Of a stretch of 64,000 bases of DNA, positions 43,170 through 54,294 are shown in pieces (position 1 is the stretch's first letter; every line of letters starts with the position of its first letter). The notes beneath the pieces are model-generated. The model searched no databases and was not told where the DNA came from. It worked only from the letters and a program-made list of their open reading frames with translations. Source of the stretch: Blastobasis lacticolella (Eukaryota > Arthropoda > Insecta > Lepidoptera > Blastobasidae). Where the stretch lies: positions 4,667,428 to 4,731,427 of the forward strand of contig LR990049.1 in NCBI GenBank assembly GCA_905147135.1. The letters are read 5' to 3'. The translations under genes and the position numbers were made by a program.

Positions 43170-43508
43170 TTTTAAGGTATGTCAATTGTTATACATTTAA
43201 ATAAATGGCAAAAAAATATAAATTATACCGAAGGTATGTCATTTAAAATAATTTAAAATAGGTGATGTCGATAAGGAAATTTGGTCATTAATTATATTAT
43301 CCTTCTTCAGTCTGTTCACTTCTATAGCTTCTAGTCCATCCAGTCTACGTCCTTTCCCAGCTATATGAAGGTATTTTATGCCATTATCTGGGTTAAAAAT
43401 ATGGTTTTCCTTATTAAGGTGTTCCGCAAAGGTCGAGGTTTGTGTATTTTTTCTGCAGCTAGCTATATGTTCTTTAATTCTTGTTTTAAACTTCCTTCCT
43501 GTTATAGA
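43170..43508 (-). pseudogene. Penelope-like element, GIY-YIG endonuclease piece
   Basis: The minus strand encodes TGRKFKTRIKEHIASCRKNT, FAEHLNKENHIF and AIEVNRLKKD, the C-terminal half of a GIY-YIG endonuclease as found after the RT of Penelope-like elements. Open from 43508 down to about 43245. The GIY and YIG motifs themselves lie before the break and are missing. Confidence 0.75.
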
Positions 43509-43740
43509 TCAAAATTATTTTATATGGAACAAACAAACATACAAGCAAATGGAAGGTTTAGCAATAGGTAACCCTTTGTCTCCTCTATGCGCTGACATTT
43601 ACATGGACAATTTTGAAAAGAAATTTTAAATTCGAGATTCCGTGAACACATACAATACTGGTACAGATATGTCGATGATATATTGTGTCTGTGGACTGGA
43701 AACGATAACGACCTAAACAGTGTATTACATGTAGGTATTA
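43509..43740 (+). pseudogene. Penelope-like element, RT piece in opposite orientation
   Basis: The plus strand encodes YFIWNKQTYKQMEGLAIGNP, SPLCADIYMD and, after a frameshift near 43627, WYRYVDDILCLW with the catalytic YVDD. These RT motifs normally precede the endonuclease on the same strand, so the element is internally inverted at 43508/43509. Confidence 0.8.
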
Positions 43741-43766
43741 TCGAATCACAAGTAGGTATTATCGAA
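43731..43766. repeat. Short tandem duplication
   Basis: GTAGGTATTATCGAAT occurs twice, 20 bp apart, at the outer end of the Penelope RT piece. Confidence 0.85.
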
Positions 43767-43769
43767 TTA

Positions 43770-44570
43770 GATTGTAATGGCGATTTTCACTAAACATAGG
43801 CATCGCCTAAGTTCCATCTTAACTAGTTTCTAGCTTATCGGCGACGTCCAAATTGACATAAGAAAGAGTTTAGCTGATTTGTAAGTTTAGTGAAAGCGCC
43901 AATACTGAAAGAAAGAAAGAAAATATTTATTACAAAGGACGCCACGACATGATAATTTACATTTAATACAAAAAAAAGTACATAAAACACGGAGACAATT
44001 ATAGGGTTCCCAGTGGCATTTTTCATGGGCATCCAGCGTAAATGGACCCTCCTCAGCATAATGTTATGGCCACTTGCCGCGAACCACAACGCTGGTTTTC
44101 AGAGGGCAGTAATAATGTCAAACAATAGTTCCCAATACTCCACTTTGTTTCACTCGCAAACACCATGAAAACAATTTTCACGCTCTGTACTTTCTTTTAG
44201 CAAGTAATAGGTGTCATTCCCATACACGTAAGTACAGGCACAGACATATGCATGAATATTAATTTCAATCACACACGAATATGAAATACAGTGAAAGTAC
44301 AGGTATCAACAAATGCATTAGGAAGGGTCTCCGCGTATTCTCGGCATTTCTTTAGAAAATGTGCCGCAACGCAAAGCAGAGGCTCATGTTTATACATATT
44401 TCACGTAAATACGCCATTCCTTTCACAAAACATGACAGATTGCCGTGTTTTACTTATACAAATAGCGCTTATTACTACTGGCTCGTTGCTGGAACGATTT
44501 AAGTTTTATTTTAGTCTTTAAATTTGGGTATATTTTATGAACATTATAGGTATCTATTATTTAGCTTGGA
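43770..44570. other. No gene seen
   Basis: 43910-44010 includes an AAAATATTTATTACAAAGGA LINE-tail-like stretch. Short frames only. Confidence 0.4.
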
Positions 44571-44576
44571 GTTGCA

Positions 44577-44694
44577 GCAATGATCGTAATTGGCGAAGAA
44601 TTAAAAGATTATTGACGATTTTAAATATTTAATTGGCAATGATCGTAATTGGCGAAGAATTAAAAGATTATTGACGATTTTAAATATTTAATTG
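44577..44694. repeat. Perfect 59-bp tandem duplication
   Basis: 44577-44635 and 44636-44694 are identical (start GCAATGATCGTAATTGGCGA). Identity over 59 bp means a very recent event or an assembly artefact. Confidence 0.97.
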
Positions 44695-44749
44695 TACCTA
44701 TGTATACATACCATCACAAATAGAGTGTAATAATATTGTAATTATCTAA

Positions 44750-44806
44750 TTTGCCAAATGCTGGATCATGGTAATGGCAAACCCTGGGCCCTCGCACGAG
44801 CGAGCA
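44750..44806 (+). mobile_element. SINE-T fragment
   Basis: TTTGCCAAATGCTGGATCAT and CCTGGGCCCTCGCACGAGCG. Confidence 0.7.
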
Positions 44807-44999
44807 TTTATCAATCGTACTTGAAGTACATAAGCTTTTCTTATCAGTACGAAATGAGAACCTCCTTAATTTTTGATGTCGGTTAAAAATGAAATTATGT
44901 TTGCTTTAAAAATTTATTTAATATTTAAAGTACTTTCTTGTAGGCCCCACCGACCTCAACCTCGCTTTTTATCAGGTGAATAGAGTTCAAATGTAAGAA

Positions 45000-45730
45000 T
45001 ATTGATAATAAAAAAGGCACTGTTTAAGTCTCTCTATCCACGCAGTTCAAGAAAAATTCAAAGCTGGTACATATCTGATTTATTTGATGAACACTTCTGT
45101 TCGAGCACAAACTCCAGTCGAGAACACACGGTAGTGCCACTGCAAGGGTCGCGTGTGCCAAAGGGCCGAACACCTACGTGAGGTAATCTGTTTATTTCCA
45201 CCGTGGGATTGTCACGTTTTTGATGCGCACGAGTCTCCCCCGTTTGATGTCGGCCCGCTTCAAAGCGTTCGTAATCTTGGAGTTTTGTAATTTCTTGCCC
45301 ACGTCGGAAGTTATGAGCCCTCAAAGAGTTGAAAGGAAACTCTGAATATTCATCTCGTGCTAAATAGGGTGCGTGTTCGATATGAGGATCGGAATATGTA
45401 AAGAGAATCCTGTGACACGATTTTTTTTTCGTTATAGCCGTTATGCATGTACCCCTTTTTTATTCTGTATCTTTTTGTACAGAAATTTTTAGCACCAATT
45501 TTAATTTACTAAACAATTATATTTTTGTAAAAGGTATCTACAAACAATACTATACAACCTTCCCCAACGCATGTTTTTTCGAAATATTACACAAAAATCA
45601 TGAAACAATAATACATATTTGTTTGCATACACAAACTATAGGCAAATTTTTGTGGCTAGAATATAACATTTTGTGTAGATTTTCTTCTTCTCGTGTAGTA
45701 AATACAACATGTTGTGTAGAATCTTCATAA
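45000..45730. other. Unassigned; CpG-richer block 45090-45320
   Basis: 45090-45320 is open on the minus strand for 88 codons, with no recognised domain. The rest is AT-rich. Confidence 0.3.
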
Positions 45731-45732
45731 CG

Positions 45733-46245
45733 TCTCCAAAACTTCCTGCCATTTAAATCCAAGATCACCCTTTGCACAAACCTTCCAATTCTTGAGTACG
45801 TGGACGTTGCTATTTGGATGTCACTGAAGAACTTTTAAACAAACTTGAGCGTCTCCAAAATGCTTGTTTGGGGTTTATCTTCGGTCTACGCAAGTATGAC
45901 CACATCTCCTGTTTCCGATCTCAGCTCAAATGGCTCCCTGTAAGCTACCGCAGGAATGCTCACATCCTTTCAACCCTCTTTAATATCCTGTACAATCCTT
46001 CTGCTCCTTCTTATCTCCGTAACCTCTTTCACTTCTCCCGAGACCAGGACAAACCCTGTCGATCAAATATCAAAACGTCACTGGCAATCCCCATCCATCA
46101 TTCCGATTTCTTTTCCTACTCTTTAACTATGAATGCTGCGAGACTGTGGAACTCTCTTCCACATGAGGTGCGTGACAGTCCGTCACTACCTACTTTTAAA
46201 GAGCGCGTCAAAGAGCATTACCTTTTTCTGTCTAGTCCTAAATAG
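45733..46245 (+). pseudogene. LINE C-terminal region of reverse transcriptase
   Basis: First frame LQNFLPFKSKITLCTNLPIL and EYVDVA, then a frameshift near 45806, then 140 codons: YLDVTEELLNKLERLQNACL, FIFGLRKYDHISCFR, LKWLPVSYRRNAHI, MNAARLWNSLPHEVRDSP, stop at 46245. This is the thumb and tail of a non-LTR reverse transcriptase; the catalytic core is absent (5'-truncated insertion). Confidence 0.88.
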
Positions 46246-46286
46246 ATATGTATTTATGTATGTATAGTATTTTACAAGTTATTTAT

Positions 46287-46352
46287 TAATTTATTTATTT
46301 AACCATTTATTGCACACAAGATTGTTACAAAAGTATATGACATAATATATCA
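46287..46352 (-). mobile_element. RepE fragment in the LINE 3' region
   Basis: TTTATTTATTTAACCATTTA, TTGCACACAAGATTGTTACA, AAAGTATATGACATAATATA. ATGTATGTAT words on both sides may be its target duplication. Confidence 0.65.
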
Positions 46353-46359
46353 TTATGTA

Positions 46360-47185
46360 TGTATTCATTCATTTTATATTTAAGCACGTACGTATATGTG
46401 TACATATCTAGTAGCATGATCTCATTTTTATTCTAGACTGTGCACGTCGAATCTGCCTTTCTTTAATAACTTCTCACTTCTGTAGGCCTGCTGGAAGAAA
46501 TTTCATTTAGAAATAAGTAATGCCTGTTATGTCATTTATAATTGTGGTTTTTCCTTTATATTTTATTATGTACAATAAATAGTTAAATAAAATAAATAAG
46601 TACGTGTGTGATTCGTGTGTGAGAACTTTTCTGTCTCGGAAAAGAAAATCATTGTGTATTAACACACGCCATGCATAATGTTTAAAAACACAGCGCCAGA
46701 GACACGTATTTTCCCTACTCACCGCTTAAACATAGACGCGACGTAAAAATATATTTAGCACAAAAGTGATTGCTAAAAAAGATGGCTGCCTCGCATGTAC
46801 ATTCCATTGCCCAGTTAATTTAGGCTCAGCCTAAACGTCTGTTAAGCCATGTTCATGAAAGACCCTTATGTTTATGCTAATTCTATAAACGGTCGAGGTA
46901 AGTCGCAGGATTAGCATCGCACTAAGATGGATTTGCATTGTAAAGATTTTGGGGTGACTCGGTAACGGTTGTGGAATGGCTTGAATTTTCGTTAAACTAA
47001 ATTAAACTAAGCTGAGGCACTAAACCTAAAGGTACACGATTTCCTTACCGATGTTTGCAATCGGTACTTAATCGGCAAATATACATAGGCAAGGCATACT
47101 CACAAGTCCCTCCTATAAAAACATGCAACAGAAGAAAGAACATACCGTCACGGTTTCTGTTCTTTTCAATCAGTCACAGTGCGTC
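46360..47185. other. No gene seen
   Basis: 46540-46600 is an AATAAATA-rich LINE-end-like stretch; otherwise plain. Confidence 0.4.
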
Positions 47186-47189
47186 CAGC

Positions 47190-47395
47190 GGAAGACCTAA
47201 CTTCGCTTCGCCAGCGGTAGATATTAGGAATCACACCTAACGAGTTGCGAGCTCGTTACGGTGATGAAGTTCAATGCTCAAAGTACGAGTACGTAACGGT
47301 CACCTAGTAGTAGTTCTCGAACTTTGCGAGCATTGCTTTACCTTAGTTATCGGACTTGCACGCTGCCACTAGACCAGTGATGTAAGAAAGTTTGA
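47190..47395 (+). repeat. RepG copy 2
   Basis: CCTAACTTCGCTTCGCCAGC, ACGAGTTGCGAGCTCGTTAC, GGTGATGAAGTTCAATG and GTTATCGGACTTGCACGCTG; same order as at 20485-20695. Confidence 0.55.
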
Positions 47396-47754
47396 TTATT
47401 TTTCTTATTTTCGACTAATGTATTTGCAATATAAATATACTACTGGTTCACTGGAATACAACTACACAGTTCCAAAGTTGGTCGCTTCATTGTCTCAAAT
47501 AAACCCTTATACAAAATAAACGGGAATTTTCTCTATGATAAAATAATACTCTAAGAAAGAGGTTTTATTACTTTGACGATGTATGTAATTTTGCATGTCA
47601 TGAAAGTAGCTTATGTTTCAAATTTTATTATAAAAAAAGAAAGCTAATTGTTACAGTAAAATTGTTATATTAATGAAGCGAATTGTTGACACTTTTACTT
47701 GCGTAATAAGATAATTAATTGAAAGATTTTGGATTTCATACGCTTTATTTCAAC

Positions 47755-47880
47755 CTTTATATTACGTGCAACTATGAAATGGAACGCGTGGCCTGCGAGT
47801 TCGTTTAGTGATCATTATAATCTGGACTCCTGGCTAGAGTAAATATGCTGTTACTAGACAGGCAAATTTCATCTTCACTT
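47755..47880 (+). pseudogene. LINE C-terminal remnant
   Basis: CTATGAAATGGAACGCGTGG, CCTGCGAGTTCGTTTAGTGA and AAATATGCTGTTACTAGACA parallel 25605-25690. Shorter and more diverged. Confidence 0.6.
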
Positions 47881-48254
47881 CAGACCAGGTTATTTTCTTT
47901 CAGTTTTCTACGGCTACACATATAATTGAAGCTGTACATTATCACTACTCAGAGCATAATCTTTCTTCTATATCATTCAGACTACATCGTCAACACTCTA
48001 AAAGGCCGAGGTAGAAAAACTTGGCACCGAAAGCCAATGTCTGGTTCGATACGACTGTTTGTCTACGGTGTTTTGCATCAGCATTTTCATAATGGAGCGA
48101 ATTGGCGTCCAAGACTGCCAAATAGTCAATGTATTAGGGCCATGGCGTGTAATGCCAGGAAAGCTTGTGCCAAACATTTATGTTTTCTGCTAATGAGTGC
48201 ATATTTGCCTAAGTAGCGAACCGTCGGTGGTGCGGGTTGGAAGTATCAACTCGT

Positions 48255-48310
48255 AAGAGTTCTTTTGGGAGGTCTTTGTCCAGATATGGATGTTTTCAAA
48301 CAAGTGCCAG
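48255..48310 (+). mobile_element. RepC tail, diverged
   Basis: GGGAGGTCTTTGTCCAGATA TGGATGTTTTCAAAC resembles the GGGAGGCCTATGTCCAGCAG form of the tail. Confidence 0.5.
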
Positions 48311-49194
48311 TAGACTAGATTAATTTAACTTGATTTAAGCTGTTTTGTCAAGGATTTGTCAAAGTTGTTAATAATATTGTCATTGTGGAAATTGAGTACA
48401 ACGAAGAACTTTATAAAATAGCGTGGTGTCAAAGCAGATAAATACATTTATTATACGTACATACCGTCACGCCTTTTTGCTGTTGGGTAGGCAGAGACCA
48501 CAGTCCTGGCAAACCCATTCATCAACCATTTTATACATTCATCGGTTCAGGGTACGCTTGACCTGGCGTTTCTTTAAAATAAATATAGGTAGGTGCTTTA
48601 ATGATGATGATATGATGTTTAGCTAGCTGTCACTAAAATACGATTCAATGTCCAGATAACGAGACAGATAAGACGCTGATCACCCATCCCTGCATCGACC
48701 CACACATGACGCACCAAATATCCCTCGAAATATCGTAAGCAAATTAAGCTGGTATTATTCACCCCTCTGAATGGTGCTAATAACAGATTCCCCGCGACAT
48801 GCGACAGGGGGGAGGGGGGGCAAAGGTCCTATTCAAAAAGGCTCACATTATAAAGCCTTTCACGGGTACGTTTTATATTCTAGACGTGTTGATTGACGAC
48901 GAACCTTTGAAGGTTTTTCAACGGGACCTTTTCAGCGATGAGTGAATTTCGTTTTCAACAACAAACGCATGCTACTGCTGTGGTTACACCAGAGCAATGT
49001 TCTGTTGCTACGTTTCGAAGTAGGGTTGTGATGCTCAAAATGAAAAAGAAATATGCTATTTATCGAACGTCGGCCGTTTTTGGCCGCCTTTGCCCACAAC
49101 TATACTTAATATGGTTTTTGTCGGAACTCTTTATGTAATTGTACTTGTGTGAACTATACAGAACTTATATATCTATCTATTGTTGTGATTTGTC

Positions 49195-49700
49195 ATTTAT
49201 TTCGATTAAACTGTCTTTCAGATAAAGACAACCGCATCTAAATCGGTCCACCCGTTCTGGAGCTACGAAGAGAATCACTTATCCACAGATAAACACGTCA
49301 AAACTACGTACATACTAACCGTGGTAACAAACCCGATAATATGTGTAGTGAAAGTGTAGTGAATAACCACGAAAGTCTTAAAACCTACATGTTGTACTTC
49401 ACTTTCACTACCCAAATTATCGGGTTTGTTACCACTGTTAGTATTGTTTTTACCTCGATATTTCAACGCAGCTGCATGTGTCATGGTCACGAGTTGACTG
49501 GTGCCGCTGTGTGAAGTCGCTCCTAAGGACTGACATATCGGTCGACCTTCTTTCGGATTCGACGATCACCCTTACTTTGAATACGACTAACCGTGGTAAC
49601 AAACCCGATAATATGTGTAGTGAAAGTGTAGTGAATAACCACGAAAGTCTTAAAACCTATACAAACACGTCAAACTTAGAACAACCCTGTTTGTTCGTGA
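49195..49700 (+). mobile_element. RepF interrupted by RepK
   Basis: GACAACCGCATCTAAATCGG TCCACCCGTTCTGGAGCTAC, then AAACACGTCAAA (49291-49302), the RepK insert, and AAACACGTCAAA again (49663-49674) followed by the RepF end. Confidence 0.7.
49303..49662. mobile_element. RepK element, 360 bp, with direct and inverted arms
   Basis: Flanked by perfect 12-bp direct repeats AAACACGTCAAA. Its left and right ends carry the same roughly 73-bp arm (ACTAACCGTGGTAACAAACC ... GTCTTAAAACCTA). A third, inverted copy of part of that arm (ATTATCGGGTTTGTTACCAC) lies at 49400-49441, next to the shared core CGATATTTCAACGCAGCTGC. No coding potential. Confidence 0.8.
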
Positions 49701-49861
49701 GGGAACATTCCAGTTTCCGTCAGAGGTTAGAAAGCTGTCAGGGGGCTGTCAGAAAATGGGCAGCAGCTGGTTGAATGGTACTATTATCTCTCAAGTTATT
49801 AGTAGTCTAATTCATTTCACTTTTTATAATAATAGTTTTTTATCACTAACATGGTTTTTAT

Positions 49862-50105
49862 TTGACGATCTGAGTGGTTCAGTTGGTTAACATGCTGGTC
49901 GCCATGCAGAAGTGCCGTGTTCGATTCTCGGCCGAGCAGAAATTTAAATGATAAATATTAATTTCTGTTACGGGTCTGGGTGTAGTATGTATAATAAGCA
50001 TGTATTTAAAAAAGTATACCTAACACCCATATCACATGCTTTGCTTACTTTGGGTCTAGATGACGCTATGTAAATTTGTCCCAGCCTATTTATTATTATT
50101 ATTTA
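49862..50105 (+). mobile_element. SINE-D, full length
   Basis: GACGATCTGAGTGGTTCAGT, GTTCGATTCTCGGCCGAGCA, TTTCTGTTACGGGTCTGGGT, AGATGACGCTATGTAAATTT and a (TTA)n tail. Confidence 0.9.
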
Positions 50106-50109
50106 TTAT

Positions 50110-52840
50110 TACCATCAGACAAAAACAGCAAATATAAACACAGCGAACGCTACAGAATTCATCAGCAACAACATCTTAAACATTTCGCACGTTAACTTTG
50201 AAAATTGCAATGTCAAACACCTGTACTTCATTAAAGCAACAAAGGTTGTAGCAATTAATTACAGCAAACATCCAAAAAGTTTGTTCGCCATTCCCTTTTC
50301 GGCTCCCGCTAACTCCGAGGCGTCGACGGATATTTCAATTATTCGATGGGTGTAAATTCTCTTTTGTGCAAAACAAAACTTTCCTATTTTGTTATACCAT
50401 TTGTTACAACTTCCCTATTCAGCATGGATGCATGATTTATTCAAAACTGATTCTCTTGGCGTCGTCTCTAATTACAAAGTCAATAATTTGTTCCTTATCT
50501 CCCTTAAGAGCTTTTGATTATAATTTACGCTTTTCGAAGCTTTTCCTCAGGGCTTTGTCTGCGTAGCTGGGTTCTATATTGCCTGTGAAGCTTTGGATTC
50601 GATATAGAATACTACATGCTTCCGGTGTTGCTACATAAAACGCAGAACTAGCGCCACCATTGACAGGTCACCTCTGTTTCCGGTCAAGCTTTAAAAAAGA
50701 CACTTTCCTACATTGTAGGCTGGCTATGCTTTTTCAACTATTTATTTATTTATTTTATTTATTTCCATACAGTTTAACAGCAATAAAATTTAGTTATAAT
50801 TGTACAATTCAAAGTTGCAATGACAATAACAAAACTGCGGTTTAAAATTTTGAAAATCAAACCATATTGCAGTCCAGCAGGTATATCTTTCTCTTTTTTT
50901 CTTTCTATTGTATGTCTTTCTCTCTTTCCCTCTCTTCTCTCGTCTATCCCACTTTCTCGTTATAAAAATAAAAATAATGGAGACTACGTAATTATAACCA
51001 TTACTAACTAAATACCCATGTTTTTTGTACCTACCTACATTGTCATAAATTATATTATTGTCATATATGTCAGGTTATTGTCATAACCTACCTATAATGT
51101 CAATAACTTTTACTTAGGGACTCAACTAGGTACTTCAGAAAAGTTAAGTAGGTACCTACGCTCAAAATAGTTTCCGCAAAAATAACTATTGTACGCGGTA
51201 AACTGCACTATATGAAAACTAAACGCGAGCCAAGCTAAATCTCGCCAAAAGAGCTTTGTTGCAACGTACTTCAATCTTCTTAGCGGTGGTTCTTTGTTCT
51301 GCAATATTGCGGCTGTAGATTTAGATTTAAGCTGGCAGCTGGAGTTTTGAATTAAAAATAATGCGCTCGACCCGTTCAGATATTAAAACTGCTGATCTAC
51401 GAATGGAGAATTGAAAACAAGATAGGATCTGCGGTAAGTTGAGGTAAATTAGCCGGTTTTTGGTTATTGAAGCAATTCGAGGGCTTTAAAATAAAATAAT
51501 CTATTTTATATTTTAGCCTTTTTTAAATGTCCAATAAATTACTCGTTGTAGGTTGATTTTTGGCTGTTCTTGAAACCCCTTTTTTAGCTGTAAGGGTTTA
51601 ATTCTTACATCGTATTTGAACCTTTTGGCTTATGTCTATTTGTCTGTACTCGGTAACACCTCCTATTCCACGCAAAGCATTTATATGCGGTTTTCGCTAT
51701 CATTTAGAGAATTTCTTCCGGGAGGTTTACAATATGTATAATACCTACTTACTATATTAGAGGAAATCCGAGGACACCCGCATGTTATACACACAAAAAC
51801 GAAAAAAAAATCTATTACATCCGAAAAACTAAATAACACAACATCCCCATTATCCCTCTTAATACTAGCAAATTCATTTTCTATTCTCGTAAAACAAAAA
51901 AGAGCACAGAAAAAACTGTTTGTCCAGTTCCCCGCGGCGATAATAATACCGCAATAGCAATAAAAAAATCAGCGACAAATCTCAAAATCCCTAGGACGGG
52001 CAACTAGGCACGCCTTCGAAATTATTAAGCCTTTGCCAAGCCATAATGCAGTTGTGTACGGGCAAAATTGAGCTGAATTTTCTTAAAAATAAAGTCCCAT
52101 TTCCAGGTGACGGCGTAGCTAAAACGTATATCTTGGCAGCTTTAAAGCGCTTGACAAGCGGATGAGGCTTATTGCAGCCAGGATCCGTAGGTATATTACT
52201 TCATAGAGTTTTTCTTGTGAAATACTCAGTGAACTCGAATAGGTGATTCATACAAATATATCAGGTACGTGTTGGTATGCGTTTAAGGTGAAGTTTTTTA
52301 TATAATTAAAAAAAAAATGATATTTTTGGTTTGTTTCTTGTTGTACCAAAAATCGATAACTTAAAATTAGATTTTTCTAATAACAACAAGAGTACCAACT
52401 GCTTATCTAATAACCTAATATTCCCACAATTCTATATAGAAAAACAATATTATAGACTTTTCCACTAATGTAAAGCAAGGTACAACTTTCTTCAAAAACG
52501 TAGTTCCAGAGAACTCTAAAAAGGTGTTTATGATGTCGTGGAATTTTACCGTTGCAGGGTTTAATAGGCGGGAATAATGTCGTGGTCTCTCTCTCTCATA
52601 GATGGTGTTGTCCCTCTCTAGGGGCACTTTCATTCAATCTGACTTCCACATAATCCCATACTAGACTGGACAGGCTTTGCGAGGTGATTCCGGGGTTGAA
52701 TTGCGTCTGTACCGAAAATTGAAGAAGGCTGTACCTGTCTTTTTTTTATGTTAAAAAATCGTAATTGAGGAATGCTTCTGATGAAATAAGGTTTTGTCGG
52801 CGACTTTCTCTGCGCAGAATAAAACATACTAGGAGCTGGA
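50110..52840. other. No gene seen; CpG-richer 50280-50345
   Basis: 50280-50345 (GGCTCCCGCTAACTCCGAGG ... TTCAATTATTCGAT) looks like conserved noncoding DNA. 50735-50830 is a (TTTA)n LINE end. Otherwise AT-rich with short frames. Confidence 0.35.
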
Positions 52841-52844
52841 ATTG

Positions 52845-52910
52845 AATGGTTTAAAATAGCACAAGACCGACAACGATGGAATATATTGAAGGAGGCCTAC
52901 ACCCTAGAGG
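52845..52910 (+). pseudogene. LINE ORF2 terminal fragment
   Basis: GIEWFKIAQDRQRWNILKEA YTLEVEKG then stop: the style of the C-terminal end of insect endonuclease/reverse-transcriptase LINEs (DRxRW...EAY). Confidence 0.55.
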
Positions 52911-52949
52911 TTGAAAAGGGCTGAAAAGACGAAGAAGAATATAAATTAG

Positions 52950-53490
52950 ATGACCAATTACTTTTTCTGAGTTAGGTATGTATCACTAGTTGAACACTAA
53001 CCGATGCCGATACGGTGAGGGAAAACATCGAAAGCAAACCTGCACAATCAGACTACTGAATATTCCATATTTTATTTTGACGACCTGAGTGGTTCAATGG
53101 TCAACATGCCACGCAAGAGGTCCCGGGTTCGATTCCCGGCCGGGCAGAAACTGAAATGATGAATTTTAATTTCTGTTACGGGTCTGGGTGTTCTATGTAT
53201 AATAAGTATGTATTTAAAAGTATTTAAGTAGTATATCAGTTATCTAGCACCCATAGCACAAGCTTAGCTTAGTTTGGGGCTAGATGGCGCTGTGTGAATT
53301 TGTCAACGAATATTTATATTTATATTATATCCAATCTGGTCAGGATCGCCTGTTGACCGGATCACGGAGGTGAGATGGCAGTCGCTCCACTGTAATTATT
53401 TGATCTGCCTAATCCTGGATCATGGTCAAAGCGGACCCCGAGCCCTGCCGCGCGAGAGCACAAGCGGGATATTTGCGCCAAGATAATAAT
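52950..53490 (+). mobile_element. SINE-T interrupted by SINE-D
   Basis: First part 52950-53070 (TTTTTCTGAGTTAGGTATGT ... CAGACTACTGAAT) and second part 53333-53490 (CCAATCTGGTCAGGATCGCC ... GCGCCAAGATAATAATT) are consecutive parts of one copy. SINE-D fills the gap. Confidence 0.88.
53077..53332 (+). mobile_element. SINE-D, full length, nested
   Basis: GACGACCTGAGTGGTTCAAT, GGTTCGATTCCCGGCCGGGC (excellent B box), TTTCTGTTACGGGTCTGGGT, AGATGGCGCTGTGTGAATTT, AT-rich tail. Confidence 0.92.
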
Positions 53491-54023
53491 TCATATACTA
53501 GAACTATAATCAGAATGTTAAATTGTATTCACGAGGAGTCCTTGTAGATGGTTAACACCGCCTTATCTACTTACTTCTACCAGTAAGCAATTGCTGTTTG
53601 TTGCATTGTTGTGTTCCAGTCGACGAGATAAGGTAGCCAGCGTAATCATAGATATAGTTGTCAAGTATTTAGTGATTATGCATTTTTGTTATATTAAACT
53701 TGAAATATAACAGTTTGCTCAGCATTTTCAAACCAAACGTAGGTGGTTATTCTAGATATATGTTGTGTCACCGTACAGAAAACGTGCAGTCTACCCTATT
53801 GGCGCAAATATTTTGTGCGGATGCGACCCGATTACTGTGTGGTGACTATGTGGGCTGTCTGGCCTTTAGTAAACACACGCTGTTTACAAATAATAAAAAA
53901 AATAGATTTTGTCATTGGTATAGAAACCAAAATGACACAAATATTTGGGACAACAAGTGTACCTACGAGGTGTCAGAAATCATTTTTATTGACTTATTTT
54001 ATTGAGATTTATGTGATTGTCAA

Positions 54024-54290
54024 CATCATCATCACATACCATTCACTGCAGGACTTAGGGCCTCTCCCACGAAATGGTAGGGGTTTATTGTCATAATCTC
54101 CACGCTTGGCAGGCGGGTTGAAGATCGCAGTGTTATAAATATTACAATGGAAAACGATGCTGATTATTTTCCAGCCTAGGGAGACTAGATCTTTTGCCTC
54201 GATAACATTAGTCGCCTTATACGACACCTACGAGTGTAATGGCAACCTTTTGCTATTCTACTCTGCCGGACAACACAGGGCCAGATTCTC
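54024..54290 (-). mobile_element. RepA, near full length
   Basis: (CAT)n, TTCACTGCAGGACTTAGGGC, CCACGCTTGGCAGGCGGGTT and TTCTACTCTGCCGGACAACA. Confidence 0.9.
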
Positions 54291-54294
54291 AATG

